Shown here piece by piece: positions 1 through 7,848 of a DNA stretch of 19,183 nucleotides. The DNA comes from Chloracidobacterium sp. UBA3360. GTDB lineage: Bacteria > Acidobacteriota > Blastocatellia > Pyrinomonadales > Pyrinomonadaceae. The notes under the pieces were generated by a model that ran no database searches, was not told the origin of the DNA, and was given only the letters and a program-made list of their open reading frames with translations. The stretch lies in contig DEQS01000035.1 of NCBI GenBank assembly GCA_002360555.1, positions 1 to 19,183 of the forward strand. The letters run 5' to 3'. The first letter of the stretch is position 1; every line of letters starts with the position of its first letter. Position numbers and translations under genes: made by a program.

Positions 1-294
1 GAGAGCTTTCTTGGCGCCGGCATCATCCTGTTTTTTCTTAAACGCGACCTCGGCTGTCGCTATCGCGGTATCAAAGACCTTGGTGTCGATCGGGTCGCCG
101 CTCTGTTTCCATTTCGACGGTGCACCCGTATTTGCTGGCGGCGTCTGATTTTCGGTCGTGTGAGAAATGGCCGTTTGCGACTTTTCGGTATTTCCAGGCT
201 TTGCCGAGTTCGTGTCCTGAGCGACCGGCTTTGCGGCGTTGTTGCAGCCAACGATGAATATTGCGGAGGCGACTAAAACTAATAATTTTTTCAT
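1..294 (-). CDS. Lipoprotein, C-terminus cut off by the window edge
   Basis: Reading down from the ATG at 294-292 gives 98 codons without a stop before the sequence ends. The N-terminus is a lipoprotein signal: M-K-K, a hydrophobic stretch (LLVLVASAIF), then the lipobox I-V-G-C with Cys17 as the predicted lipidated residue. After the cysteine comes a low-complexity linker rich in N, A, K, P, T and Q (about residues 18-60), then the start of a charged helical region (about 70-98) of a kind that could begin a helical-repeat domain. It lies 16 bp after the exported dikinase-like gene on the same strand, so co-transcription is likely. No Shine-Dalgarno is visible. The function is unknown; the start and lipoprotein nature are well supported. 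Confidence 0.85.
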   Translation of the reverse strand, partial: MKKLLVLVASAIFIVGCNNAAKPVAQDTNSAKPGNTEKSQTAISHTTENQTPPANTGAPSKWKQSGDPIDTKVFDTAIATAEVAFKKKQDDAGAKKAL

Positions 295-299
295 AATTT

Positions 300-305
300 A
301 GTATA
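300..305 (-). promoter_or_regulatory. Possible -10 hexamer just before the lipoprotein gene
   Basis: On the minus strand TATACT lies 5 nt before the ATG at 294. It matches 5 of 6 bases of the TATAAT consensus. Used as a -10 box it would start transcription at or within a base or two of the start codon, giving a leaderless mRNA. This is a weak single-site call, but it fits the pattern at other genes here that lack a Shine-Dalgarno. Confidence 0.3.
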
Positions 306-310
306 ACCAA

Positions 311-2266
311 CTATTTCTTATCAATATAGGGCCGGGCCTGGACGATGTAAATCTTGCCGTTCAGAATACCCCATTCGATGTCCTGTTCTTTTTTGCCGCC
401 AAAAGCTGTGCGGATGTTGATCGCGGCTTTTGCAAGTGCACGGGCTTGCAGGTCGGTCAGCACGCGTTTTTTTGCCCCTGCACATTTATCAACGGTTACC
501 TTGAGGTCGCCGTTTGCGTCGAACGCTAGTGCATTTTCCTGTTGCGACAGGGTCATAACGACCACCGAATTTGATTTTGGGTTAAACAATATCTGCTCCG
601 GAATACCCGTATTATCAACCACCTTTGAATTATGCCCGCAGACGGCACTGATGTAGACGCTGTTTTTGCTCCGGTCGTCAAACGGGTCTTTGGTGATCAT
701 CACGCCGCCCTTTTCCATATCGACGCCGAGCTGGACGAGAGCCGACATATAGACGTCGGACTGGCTGACGTAATTGCGGACGCGAGCCTCGTAAGCCTCA
801 AATTTCCAGAGCGATGCCCAGACCTTTTTGACGGCTTCGACAAGCTTGTCCTCGGCGATGACGTTTGGCACGCTAGAATATAGCCCCGCACCGCTAAAAT
901 TGGGTAGGTCTTCGCTATTTGAGGAGCTGCGGACAAAGACCGGTTTGCCGCCAAGCTGGGTTTTCCATTTGTCGATGAGAGCCGTTTTTAGCCCGTCATC
1001 AAACTTGCCCTTTTGTATGAGCCCACGAAACTCCTCAAGCTTTTGCCGCCGAAACTTAGGGTTATGGACAAAATCATTGTTATCCATAAGGTCCTCAATG
1101 ATCTTGTCAAAACCGTTCTCTTTCATGAACTTGTCGTACCAATGAAAGGGAACAGAGAACCCGTCAGGAACCGTAATGCCAGTTAGCTTTTTGTTGAGCA
1201 TTTCGCCTAGATTCGCAGATTTTGCTCCGTATTTTATGCTGTCCGCCTTTCGCATTTCGCGTAGCCCCGCGAGCTTTGTCGTCTTTAGATCGGCCGGGGG
1301 AATTTGCTGATCGGGCGAGACAAATTTTTCTTTGATATCGTCTTGCGACGCACGGTCAAAGCTGTAATCCGTCAGATTGGCATTGAGCTTCATCACGAAC
1401 GTATCGTAACTGCGAAACAGCTTGTCGGCGTCTTTGATATACACATTTGGGATGTTCCATCCCTTCGCAAGGATGTTGACGTGCGAAAGTGGTGAAGATG
1501 GCTTTGCGATGATAATGCCGCGAACGGGCGGCAGGTTAAGCGGCAATTCTTTTAAGATCAGGATCTCGTTATCACCGATCTCGACCGTGTCGTCTAGCTT
1601 GTCGATGATGTGAACGCGGCCGATGGCGGTGCCGGTGTTTAGAGCGAGATATGCCTGATTACGGTTTAGCTCGTCCTGCAAAATGCGGTCGATGCCGATG
1701 TTTGCGGATACATCTTCTTGCCGGATCGAGTTTGGTTTATATGTCGTTTTTTGAAAGAACGAGGCGTTGATCGTTGCGTTAGCCGTTTTTATGATCTCGG
1801 CAGATGCGAGATCGCCTTCCCACAGTTCCCAAGTAAATTTTTCGACCGGAGCCTGCCACGCGATCGTGCCGACGATAAAGCGGCGGTCGAGATCGACATA
1901 GATCCCTTTAAATACGTCGGTGCCGCGAGGTACCAGATATGTCGCGAGTAGAAAATCTTTGTGAAAGCGATATTTTTGCGAATTGACGTAATAGATCTTG
2001 TTGTTTGAACGCCGGTCGATAATAAACATCACATGCGGCATCGAGTACGGCGTTCCCGCATGATAAACCCGGGCGATCGAATCAAAAGCGTTGCGCGACT
2101 CGATCTCCGGCAGCGAGTTTTTGGACGAGTCGGGCTTTTTGTCCATTGCTCCCTTAGGCTCGCGGGTCGGCGAAGGTTTTCGGGCCATCTGACCAAATGC
2201 CTGGAGCGAGACGGCCAAAATACAGAATATTACCGCAGGAAACATGTTGCTCTTGAATCTAATCAT
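311..2266 (-). CDS. Exported phosphohistidine / PPDK-type ATP-binding domain protein (dikinase-like)
   Basis: The 651-aa product begins with a Sec signal peptide (hydrophobic residues about 10-24, likely cleavage after A-F-G near residue 25). Residues about 60-200 form an N-terminal domain I cannot name. Residues about 245-280 look like a PEP-utilising phosphohistidine domain, with SPLSHVNILAKG placing the candidate phospho-His at H262. Residues about 345-648 are a PPDK/PEP-synthase N-terminal ATP-binding domain: GAKSANLGEM (347-356), VRSSSNSEDL around R446, DIEWG (629-633) and the terminal VQARP (642-646). The C-terminal PEP/pyruvate TIM barrel of PEP synthase is absent, and the His domain precedes the ATP domain, as in alpha-glucan water dikinases. 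The catalytic motifs look intact; the substrate is unknown. Annotation as PEP synthase would be misleading. The start has an AAGG about 6-9 nt upstream. Confidence 0.85.
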   Translation of the reverse strand: MIRFKSNMFPAVIFCILAVSLQAFGQMARKPSPTREPKGAMDKKPDSSKNSLPEIESRNAFDSIARVYHAGTPYSMPHVMFIIDRRSNNKIYYVNSQKYRFHKDFLLATYLVPRGTDVFKGIYVDLDRRFIVGTIAWQAPVEKFTWELWEGDLASAEIIKTANATINASFFQKTTYKPNSIRQEDVSANIGIDRILQDELNRNQAYLALNTGTAIGRVHIIDKLDDTVEIGDNEILILKELPLNLPPVRGIIIAKPSSPLSHVNILAKGWNIPNVYIKDADKLFRSYDTFVMKLNANLTDYSFDRASQDDIKEKFVSPDQQIPPADLKTTKLAGLREMRKADSIKYGAKSANLGEMLNKKLTGITVPDGFSVPFHWYDKFMKENGFDKIIEDLMDNNDFVHNPKFRRQKLEEFRGLIQKGKFDDGLKTALIDKWKTQLGGKPVFVRSSSNSEDLPNFSGAGLYSSVPNVIAEDKLVEAVKKVWASLWKFEAYEARVRNYVSQSDVYMSALVQLGVDMEKGGVMITKDPFDDRSKNSVYISAVCGHNSKVVDNTGIPEQILFNPKSNSVVVMTLSQQENALAFDANGDLKVTVDKCAGAKKRVLTDLQARALAKAAINIRTAFGGKKEQDIEWGILNGKIYIVQARPYIDKK

Positions 2267-2321
2267 AAATGAACCTTACAAAGAGAATGATAAGCTATTT
2301 GCTTTAGCTCCACGCCCAAAA

Positions 2322-2966
2322 TTATCCCCTACCAGCCATGAAATTCGTCCTGAATTCACGGGCTTCTTTCTGGCCTAAATTTGTATGCCCAAGATCCCTG
2401 ATTAGGCCATCCGTTAGCCCGTAGATCCAGCCGTGGATCATCAGCTTTTGGCCGCGATTCCAGGCATCCCGCACGATGGTGGTCTCGCAAACATTTAATA
2501 CCTGTCGGGCTACATTGAGTTCGCAAAGCCGGTCGATCTTTTGCGGCATCTCCTCGATAGCGTTCAGTTCTGAAGCATAGAGGTACGCTGTTTCGCGAAT
2601 ATTTCTCAGCCAGTTGTCTATTAGGCCGTGACTGTCAGTTTCGAGGGCGGCCTGTACTCCGCCACAACCGTAGTGGCCGCATACGATGATGTGTTCGATC
2701 TTGAGCACCTCGACCGCAAACTGTATGACCGAAAGACAGTTGATATCGGTGTGAACGACCAGGTTTGCAACGTTACGGTGAACAAAGATCTCGCCCGGCG
2801 ACATACCAACGATGCGGCTTGCCTCAACGCGGCTGTCCGAACATCCGATCCAAAGAAAATCCGGCGTTTGCTGTGCTGCGAGATCGACAAAGAAATTCGG
2901 GTCTTCGATCGTTTTCCGCTCGGACCAACGCCGATTATTCTCGATCAGCCGGGCTATACGTTCCAT
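2322..2966 (-). CDS. can: Beta-class carbonic anhydrase
   Basis: This cytosolic zinc enzyme interconverts CO2 and bicarbonate. The 214-aa length fits the E. coli Can/plant-type beta class. The zinc ligands are visible: C42 and D44 with R46 in the WIGCSDSR motif, and H98 with C101 in CGHYGCGG. The conserved FVHRNVANLV stretch (61-70) and the C-terminal VHGW-like segment (IHGWIYGL, 177-184) are also present. No signal peptide is seen. It follows the glycosyltransferase by 27 bp and precedes the dikinase-like gene by 55 bp, all on the minus strand. No Shine-Dalgarno is visible, but TAAGAT lies 8 nt before the ATG. The family call is firm; the symbol is by analogy. Confidence 0.95.
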   Translation of the reverse strand: MERIARLIENNRRWSERKTIEDPNFFVDLAAQQTPDFLWIGCSDSRVEASRIVGMSPGEIFVHRNVANLVVHTDINCLSVIQFAVEVLKIEHIIVCGHYGCGGVQAALETDSHGLIDNWLRNIRETAYLYASELNAIEEMPQKIDRLCELNVARQVLNVCETTIVRDAWNRGQKLMIHGWIYGLTDGLIRDLGHTNLGQKEAREFRTNFMAGRG

Positions 2967-2974
2967 AAGAATCT

Positions 2975-2980
2975 ATCTTA
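2975..2980 (-). promoter_or_regulatory. Possible -10 hexamer before the carbonic anhydrase start
   Basis: TAAGAT on the minus strand ends 8 nt before the ATG at 2966 and lies in the 27-bp gap after the glycosyltransferase gene. It fits the loose TAnnnT pattern seen at other SD-less starts here. A -10 box in this position would give a transcript starting within one or two bases of the ATG. On its own this is weak evidence. Confidence 0.25.
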
Positions 2981-2993
2981 CCCGTTACCGCCA

Positions 2994-4247
2994 TTAGCGT
3001 AAAACAGCCTCGATAGCGTTACACGCGGCCCTCGTGCCATTTTCGGAATCTATGATTCGTTTTAGCGGCAAAGCGTTTGCGCTATATTTTTCATCCGAGA
3101 GGATTGTGGACAATGCTTTGGCCGCACTTTCGGCATTGTAACTGTCGCGGCCGATGATCTCGGCGACATTGGCACGGCGACAGCGGGCGGCGTTATCCGG
3201 CTGATCGTGACTAAACGGAACGATAAGATGCGGTACTCCGGCACGCAAGACTTGGCCCGTGGTGCCGACTCCCGCTTGATGAACAACACACGCCGCCCGC
3301 GGGAAAACGAGCGAATACGGAGCAAACTCAAACCCGACGATGTTGTCATCAAGCCCCTTTGGCGGAGCGTTGTCCTTGCCGTACAGCAGTACAGCCCTGC
3401 GTCCGAGCAGCTTTGCCGCCTTGGCACTCTCGTCAAAAAAATCGCGTGCATCCATCACCGCCGCTGAGCCAAGTGTGAAAACTATCGGCGGTTCGCCGTC
3501 GTCGAGAAACGCGGCAAGCTCCGGCTGCAACTGAAGCGTTTCGCTTTCATCGTAAAAACAAAAGCCGGTTTGGATCGTCTGCGCGGGCCAATCCGGTTGC
3601 GGCTTTCCGATCGCCTCGGAAAACACCGCCAGATGCCGAAGCGGCGAAAATTTATCGGTAAATATCGGATCGTGGTCGGGGTCTAACCCGAGTTCGCGTC
3701 GCAGAGTCTTATACGGCTCGTACCAGCCGCTGACCGTCCAACGCATTACGCGAAACAGTTCGCGGTGAAACAGGGCGGGCAGAGGCCGCAGGTATTCGAG
3801 CCAGGTCGCCTGCGGATAAACGTTGGGGTCATGCGACGAAAACATGCACATCGGTGAAAGGGTCGTGGTGATCCATTTCACCCCCGTTTTCTCGGCGATC
3901 GATGCGGCCGTGTAAACGATCTCACCATTCAAAAATACGTCGGCACCATCGACCGCAGCCAGCATATCGTCGTACATGTCTCGGATGGCCGGCAGGATGA
4001 TCTCGCGGATGACCATCTCGGGGCCGGTGCGGGCGTCCATTGTTTTGCGGATGAGTTCGGCGTCGGTCGGATCGAGATCAGGGCGAAGCGGGGCAAACTC
4101 GAGCCCGTTTTCGATGATCTTTTCGCTGTAGCCTTGCCAGGTATTGACGACGACGCTGTGGCCGCGTTTTTTGAGTTCGAGCCCGAGGGCCATCATCGGA
4201 TGCAGATCGCCGAGGCTGCCCATTGTCGAGAGGACGATGCGTGACAT
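2994..4247 (-). CDS. UGT/MGT-type glycosyltransferase (GT1-like, GT-B fold)
   Basis: The 417-aa protein has the two-half GT-B layout. The N-terminal acceptor half opens with a beta strand and a glycine turn (IVLSTMGSLGDLHPMMAL), where H16 is a candidate catalytic base. The C-terminal donor half contains FTLGSAAV (257-264) and the nucleotide-sugar signature around VVHQAGVGTTGQ (321-332; H323) followed by VPFSHDQPDNA (343-353; D348, Q349). These features match family 1 glycosyltransferases that glycosylate lipids, sterols or small molecules. Donor and acceptor cannot be read from sequence. No signal peptide is seen, so it probably acts at the cytoplasmic face. It lies 12 bp after the small membrane protein gene. 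No clear Shine-Dalgarno precedes the ATG. Confidence 0.88.
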   Translation of the reverse strand: MSRIVLSTMGSLGDLHPMMALGLELKKRGHSVVVNTWQGYSEKIIENGLEFAPLRPDLDPTDAELIRKTMDARTGPEMVIREIILPAIRDMYDDMLAAVDGADVFLNGEIVYTAASIAEKTGVKWITTTLSPMCMFSSHDPNVYPQATWLEYLRPLPALFHRELFRVMRWTVSGWYEPYKTLRRELGLDPDHDPIFTDKFSPLRHLAVFSEAIGKPQPDWPAQTIQTGFCFYDESETLQLQPELAAFLDDGEPPIVFTLGSAAVMDARDFFDESAKAAKLLGRRAVLLYGKDNAPPKGLDDNIVGFEFAPYSLVFPRAACVVHQAGVGTTGQVLRAGVPHLIVPFSHDQPDNAARCRRANVAEIIGRDSYNAESAAKALSTILSDEKYSANALPLKRIIDSENGTRAACNAIEAVLR

Positions 4248-4259
4248 ATTTATCGGAAT

Positions 4260-4466
4260 TCAGGATTCGGGTTCTTCCGCTTCGGATTCTTTGGCTCGAC
4301 GCTCGTCGATACGAGTTTTTACCTGCATTCGGATGCTCAGAAAAAACGCGGCGGCACCGATCACGGCGGTGACAAACATCGCGTCATACAGCCCTCGCCA
4401 ATAGAAAAACGCGGCGATTCCGGCAAAGGCGACGGCGAGCAATTGAAATGTGCGTTCCCAGTTCAT
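4260..4466 (-). CDS. Small two-helix membrane protein
   Basis: This 68-aa protein has two predicted membrane helices, about residues 7-23 and 28-45, followed by a charged cytoplasmic tail rich in Glu, Arg and Lys. Its ATG overlaps the stop codon of the upstream DUF4126-like gene (ATGA, 4463-4466), which argues for translational coupling and supports it as a real gene. The glycosyltransferase starts 12 bp further on. I do not recognise a family. A membrane-anchor or partner role for its neighbours is possible but only inferred from position. Confidence 0.75.
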   Translation of the reverse strand: MNWERTFQLLAVAFAGIAAFFYWRGLYDAMFVTAVIGAAAFFLSIRMQVKTRIDERRAKESEAEEPES

Positions 4467-5083
4467 CGGACGGCCACGTCGGTAAACCCTTCGCCGCGAA
4501 AATACGCTCCGACCGCGCGAAACATCCGCCGAAAGCTGCGGAATACTTTTGGTAAAAACCAGAAAAAGAACATAACGAAGAAAACTAGCACGATAGCAAT
4601 TGCAATCGGGGCAAAGACCGCGAGGATCACGCCGACGATCACGAGGCCGTCTTCGAAAAATGATAGTGCCCAGTTTGAGATCGGCTCGGGCGACAGATTG
4701 GCGCCAACACGCGCCGCCGCCTTGGTGCCGTGCGAAGCGAGAGCAAGCCCGCCGCCGACGAGTGCCGCCGGGATGTAAATGCTTGAATCAAGCTGATTTG
4801 TCGCTGCATACGCAACGACCGCTCCGGCAGGCACGCGGATAAATGTATGGACGACATCCCAGACGCTGTCGACGTAAGGGAATTTATCGGCAAAAAATTC
4901 GATCACATACAGCCCGCCGGCAATGCCGATGATCCACCAATTATCCAGCGAATCGAGCCCACCCGGCAGCTTGGTCGCACCAAATTTTTGCAGTAGCCCG
5001 AGGATCGTGACCGTGGCGTAAAGGTTAATACCAGACGTCCACGCCGACCCTAATGCGAGCGAAAGAGTTGAAAACCATTCCAT
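4463..5083 (-). CDS. DUF4126-like multi-pass membrane protein
   Basis: The 206-aa product is highly hydrophobic with several predicted membrane segments: about residues 17-32, 49-64, 84-94, 104-117 and a long one at about 144-178. It ends in a basic amphipathic tail. The N-terminal pattern (LALGSAWTSGINLYATV) and a Gly/Ala-rich hydrophobic core with charged loops resemble the DUF4126 family, which has no established function. An AGGA sequence lies about 7 nt before the ATG, so this start is supported. It is the first gene of the minus-strand directon running to the left edge and overlaps the next gene by 4 bp. The DUF assignment is from memory of the family pattern. Confidence 0.75.
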   Translation of the reverse strand: MEWFSTLSLALGSAWTSGINLYATVTILGLLQKFGATKLPGGLDSLDNWWIIGIAGGLYVIEFFADKFPYVDSVWDVVHTFIRVPAGAVVAYAATNQLDSSIYIPAALVGGGLALASHGTKAAARVGANLSPEPISNWALSFFEDGLVIVGVILAVFAPIAIAIVLVFFVMFFFWFLPKVFRSFRRMFRAVGAYFRGEGFTDVAVR

Positions 5084-5137
5084 AAGTATTCCTAGCTCCT
5101 GCCGAACAGCTTAGCACAGAATTTCGTCATTTCCTGA

Positions 5138-5170
5138 GGGTCAGAACCGTGAGCGATAGCGACCGGGTTC
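5138..5170 (+). repeat. REP-like palindromic sequence (GTCAGAACCG family)
   Basis: GTCAGAACCGTGAGCG begins at 5140 and is followed by an imperfect complement ending in GGGTTC (5165-5170). The opening GTCAGAACCG and the GTGAGCG core recur in the hairpin at 17346-17379 between two other genes. This suggests a dispersed palindromic family, though only two members are visible here and the second half of this copy is degenerate. Confidence 0.45.
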
Positions 5171-5187
5171 CCAGCGTTCATCAGCGC

Positions 5188-5232
5188 CGAGCCTGAAATT
5201 CTGATACCGGCGATAACGGAATGAAAGGCTCG
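5188..5232. repeat. Long interrupted hairpin in the divergent intergenic region
   Basis: CGAGCCT (5188-5194) pairs perfectly with AGGCTCG (5226-5232). Inside a symmetric GAA/GAA internal loop (5195-5197 and 5223-5225), ATTC (5198-5201) pairs with GAAT (5219-5222). That gives 11 pairs around a 17-nt loop. It sits 18 nt after the REP-like sequence. It has no T-tract, so it is unlikely to be an intrinsic terminator. It may be part of a compound repeat or a structured leader. Confidence 0.5.
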
Positions 5233-5615
5233 TCTCCGGGACGATAATCTGCATCAGTGACGAGGAACGTCAGGACGGCCGTTTTTCTACAAAATACACT
5301 CTCAAATATTGCAAGATAATGGCTAACGGACAGATTCACGGCTGCGGGTAAATAAAACCTCTAAAAATACCAAAAAACCAGTACGAAGCGCCGTCCGCCC
5401 GGATCGATGATCTGGTCCGGAAAGGGGCAGTCCACTCCTCTCCACCGCGGCACCTTATCGCCGATAATATTCCATATCCGTTGTCGTCAATTTCACTCTT
5501 CGTTATGTCTCAATTTTTTGTATTGCAACAGATCGAGTGGCAAGGTAATCTGAAAATATCGAATTTTGTATTAGATTTCTCATTGATCGGTGGGGAATCT
5601 CCCCCGTCATCATTT

Positions 5616-7820
5616 ATGAGAATTAAGACAGCCCACCTCGTCTTTCTTTTAGTTTGTTTAGTCGCTTTAGCGCCTGAGATAGCGGCGCAGAAGAAAAAGC
5701 CGCGCGTAAAGCCGGTTACTGCAACGGTAACAGTCTCGGCTTCGAAGATGACGCCTGCCGAACGGCGTCAGGATGCTTTCTTTAATGCGTGGGTGACCCT
5801 CGATCAGGAATATTTTGATAAGTCGTTTAGCGGTCTGGATTGGAACGCGATACGCAAAGAATATCAGCCGAGGGTAAGAGCGGCCCGCTCCGACATTGAG
5901 TTTCATCGCATACTGGAAGAGATGATCGGCCGGTTAGGCAAGTCGCATCTCGAGATCATTACCCCCGAATATTTCGAAACGATCGAAAAGGCAAAGGTTA
6001 GGGCAAGGCTTTACGATAAACAACTCAAGGCAAAAAAGCAGGTGGACGAAGATGAAACAGAGCCCACTGAGGACGAGGGCGATCTCTTTGGCGATTCCGG
6101 CAACATACGATACGGCATCGGCGTTGAGCTTAAGATGCTTGGTGACCAGATCGTCATAACGCGTGTGGAAGATCAGTCAGGGGCGACGATCGCCGGTCTC
6201 AAGCCAGGCTACGTTATCGAAAAGATCAACGGCGTTTCGTTAAGCGAGACGATCGCCTCCGCACGCCTTGCCGGCAGTTCGGCGTCGGACATTAAATTTT
6301 TGCTGCCATTGCAGATCGTTGAGTCTTTCCTGAACGGCGATGCTGATACGTCAGTCATTCTTACCTGTCTGGACGAGACAGACAAGCCGAGGGAATTTAC
6401 CGCCCCGAGGCTAAAACTTGCGGGCGAGACGATCTCGCTGAGCAAGAATCTTCCGGACCAATTTCTACGCTATGAGTCTTTTTCACTGAGTCCAACCATC
6501 GGCTATATCAAATTCAACGCTTTTGCGATGCCGGTGATACCAAAGTTTTGCGATTCGCTTACCGTGTTTCGGGACAAATCAGCGATCATTGTTGATCTTC
6601 GCGGCAATATCGGCGGCGTTATCGCGTCGATGATCGGGCTGTCAGGAATGTTGACCGATAAAGAATTAAATTTTGGCAGTTTCGTCACCCGAACCGGCAG
6701 CCAATCTGTTCTCGTCGGGTCGAAAAACAAGAATTTTAAGGGCAGGATCGTCCTGCTTGTTGACGGACAGTCGATGTCAGCATCCGAAATGTTTGCGACC
6801 GGCCTGCGGAGCAACAATCGTGTGGTTGTCGTGGGTGATCGTACGGGCGGCAAGTCGTTGCCCGCGATCTGGAAACGGCTCTCGACCGGTGCGGTCATGA
6901 TGTATCCGATCGCGGATTTCATCACTATTAAAGGCAAATCGCTCGAAGGAGTGGGCGTCGAACCCGACTATGTCGTCTCGCTAGACCGTAAATCGTTGTT
7001 ACAAGCAGTCGATACCCAACTGAACAAAGCAATTGCGATAGCCGCCGAAGAATCGGCGTTCAATAAGCCGGCCGAGCCAAAAGTAATTCAACCCGTGACC
7101 GCGCTATCGACCGGAGCTATTTTGCCGCCGCCTAAGGCAATTGCGACCCCGACCCCAAAGCCCACACCGGGGCCGAGCGAGCCAAGAGCTCTAAAATTGG
7201 TCAACGATTTTGCCGCTGCTGTTGGTGGTGTGAGTGCAGTAAAACAAATTACTTCGTATGAGGCCCGCGGCAATATCGAAACGGGTAACGGAGAGAATAC
7301 CCTCGAATTGTACTCAGCGCGGCAATCTCCGGACAAATATGTAACGGTGATCAAATCGCCCGCAGTAGGAGAGATTCGTGAGGTGATCAACGGCAAGGCG
7401 TCATTTCTGCAGTCGGATTTTGGCTCTGAGCAAAAGCTATACGTTGGCCAGGATCTGACGCGTGTACATCTGCTTTCACCCTTTTTTAACGGGCTTGATC
7501 TCGAATATCTGAGGGGCCTCAAATACGAAGGCGAGTATGAGGTCGAGGGCCGCATTCGCCGCATACTATCGGCGACTAGTCCGGAGGGCTACTATGTGGG
7601 GCTATCGTTTGATGATAAGACGAGGTTGCTTGCGACGTTTTCGCTTCCGGGTGTGATGTATACATTGAGCGACTATCGCAAGGTCGATGGAGTTTTGTTG
7701 CCCTTCCATATCGATACCGAACGCGTTATGAAAACCACTCTTAGTTCGATAACGATCAACCCAAAACTAGATCCGAGCACTTTCGAGAAAAAAGAGAATT
7801 GCTTTGACAAGGCAAATTAA
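5616..7820 (+). CDS. Secreted PDZ / S41-family serine protease with extra C-terminal domain
   Basis: I start this gene at the ATG at 5616 (734 aa), because residues 1-25 then form a clean Sec signal peptide ending A-A-Q; a longer frame back to 5481 would bury it. Residues about 165-215 are a PDZ domain (YGIGVEL, AGLKPGYVIEKINGV). Residues about 290-460 are the S41 tail-protease core: VDLRGNIGG, then DGQSMSASEMFATGL with candidate nucleophile S388, and GDRTGGK with K413. The 25-residue Ser-Lys spacing matches CtpA/Prc-type proteases. A Pro/Thr linker (about 510-523) leads to a C-terminal domain of about 210 residues, absent from standard CtpA, with a possible LolA-like look. It should act in the periplasm. 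Substrates are unknown; no strong Shine-Dalgarno is seen. Confidence 0.9.
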   Translation: MRIKTAHLVFLLVCLVALAPEIAAQKKKPRVKPVTATVTVSASKMTPAERRQDAFFNAWVTLDQEYFDKSFSGLDWNAIRKEYQPRVRAARSDIEFHRILEEMIGRLGKSHLEIITPEYFETIEKAKVRARLYDKQLKAKKQVDEDETEPTEDEGDLFGDSGNIRYGIGVELKMLGDQIVITRVEDQSGATIAGLKPGYVIEKINGVSLSETIASARLAGSSASDIKFLLPLQIVESFLNGDADTSVILTCLDETDKPREFTAPRLKLAGETISLSKNLPDQFLRYESFSLSPTIGYIKFNAFAMPVIPKFCDSLTVFRDKSAIIVDLRGNIGGVIASMIGLSGMLTDKELNFGSFVTRTGSQSVLVGSKNKNFKGRIVLLVDGQSMSASEMFATGLRSNNRVVVVGDRTGGKSLPAIWKRLSTGAVMMYPIADFITIKGKSLEGVGVEPDYVVSLDRKSLLQAVDTQLNKAIAIAAEESAFNKPAEPKVIQPVTALSTGAILPPPKAIATPTPKPTPGPSEPRALKLVNDFAAAVGGVSAVKQITSYEARGNIETGNGENTLELYSARQSPDKYVTVIKSPAVGEIREVINGKASFLQSDFGSEQKLYVGQDLTRVHLLSPFFNGLDLEYLRGLKYEGEYEVEGRIRRILSATSPEGYYVGLSFDDKTRLLATFSLPGVMYTLSDYRKVDGVLLPFHIDTERVMKTTLSSITINPKLDPSTFEKKENCFDKAN

Positions 7821-7848
7821 CTCGTGAAGCTCTAAGTGAGCAAAATCA

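Larger units (their letters stand above)
5084..5615. other. Divergent intergenic region, 532 bp, no convincing gene
   Basis: This gap separates the minus-strand directon from the S41 protease gene and must hold promoters for both. An open reading frame reaches back to 5481 in frame with the protease, but it lacks a signal peptide at its start and I reject that extension. The visible content is a REP-like sequence (5138-5170) and a strong hairpin (5188-5232). A weak promoter candidate for the protease is TTGCAA (5524-5529), a 17-bp spacer, then TAATCT (5547-5552). A small GGGGA/TCCCC inverted repeat lies about 15-25 nt before the protease ATG. No terminator or known riboswitch was recognised. 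Confidence 0.5.

Noticed and set aside
71..310. Minus-strand 79-aa frame at the left edge
   Set aside because: It is out of frame with the lipoprotein read from 294, which has a proper lipobox signal and no stop; the other frame is Arg/Lys-rich shadow sequence.
311..2266. Annotation as phosphoenolpyruvate synthase
   Set aside because: The C-terminal PEP/pyruvate-binding barrel is missing, the domain order is different and a signal peptide is present.
5481..5615. Upstream extension of the S41 protease by 45 codons
   Set aside because: It would place the signal peptide internally; the ATG at 5616 gives a standard signal sequence.
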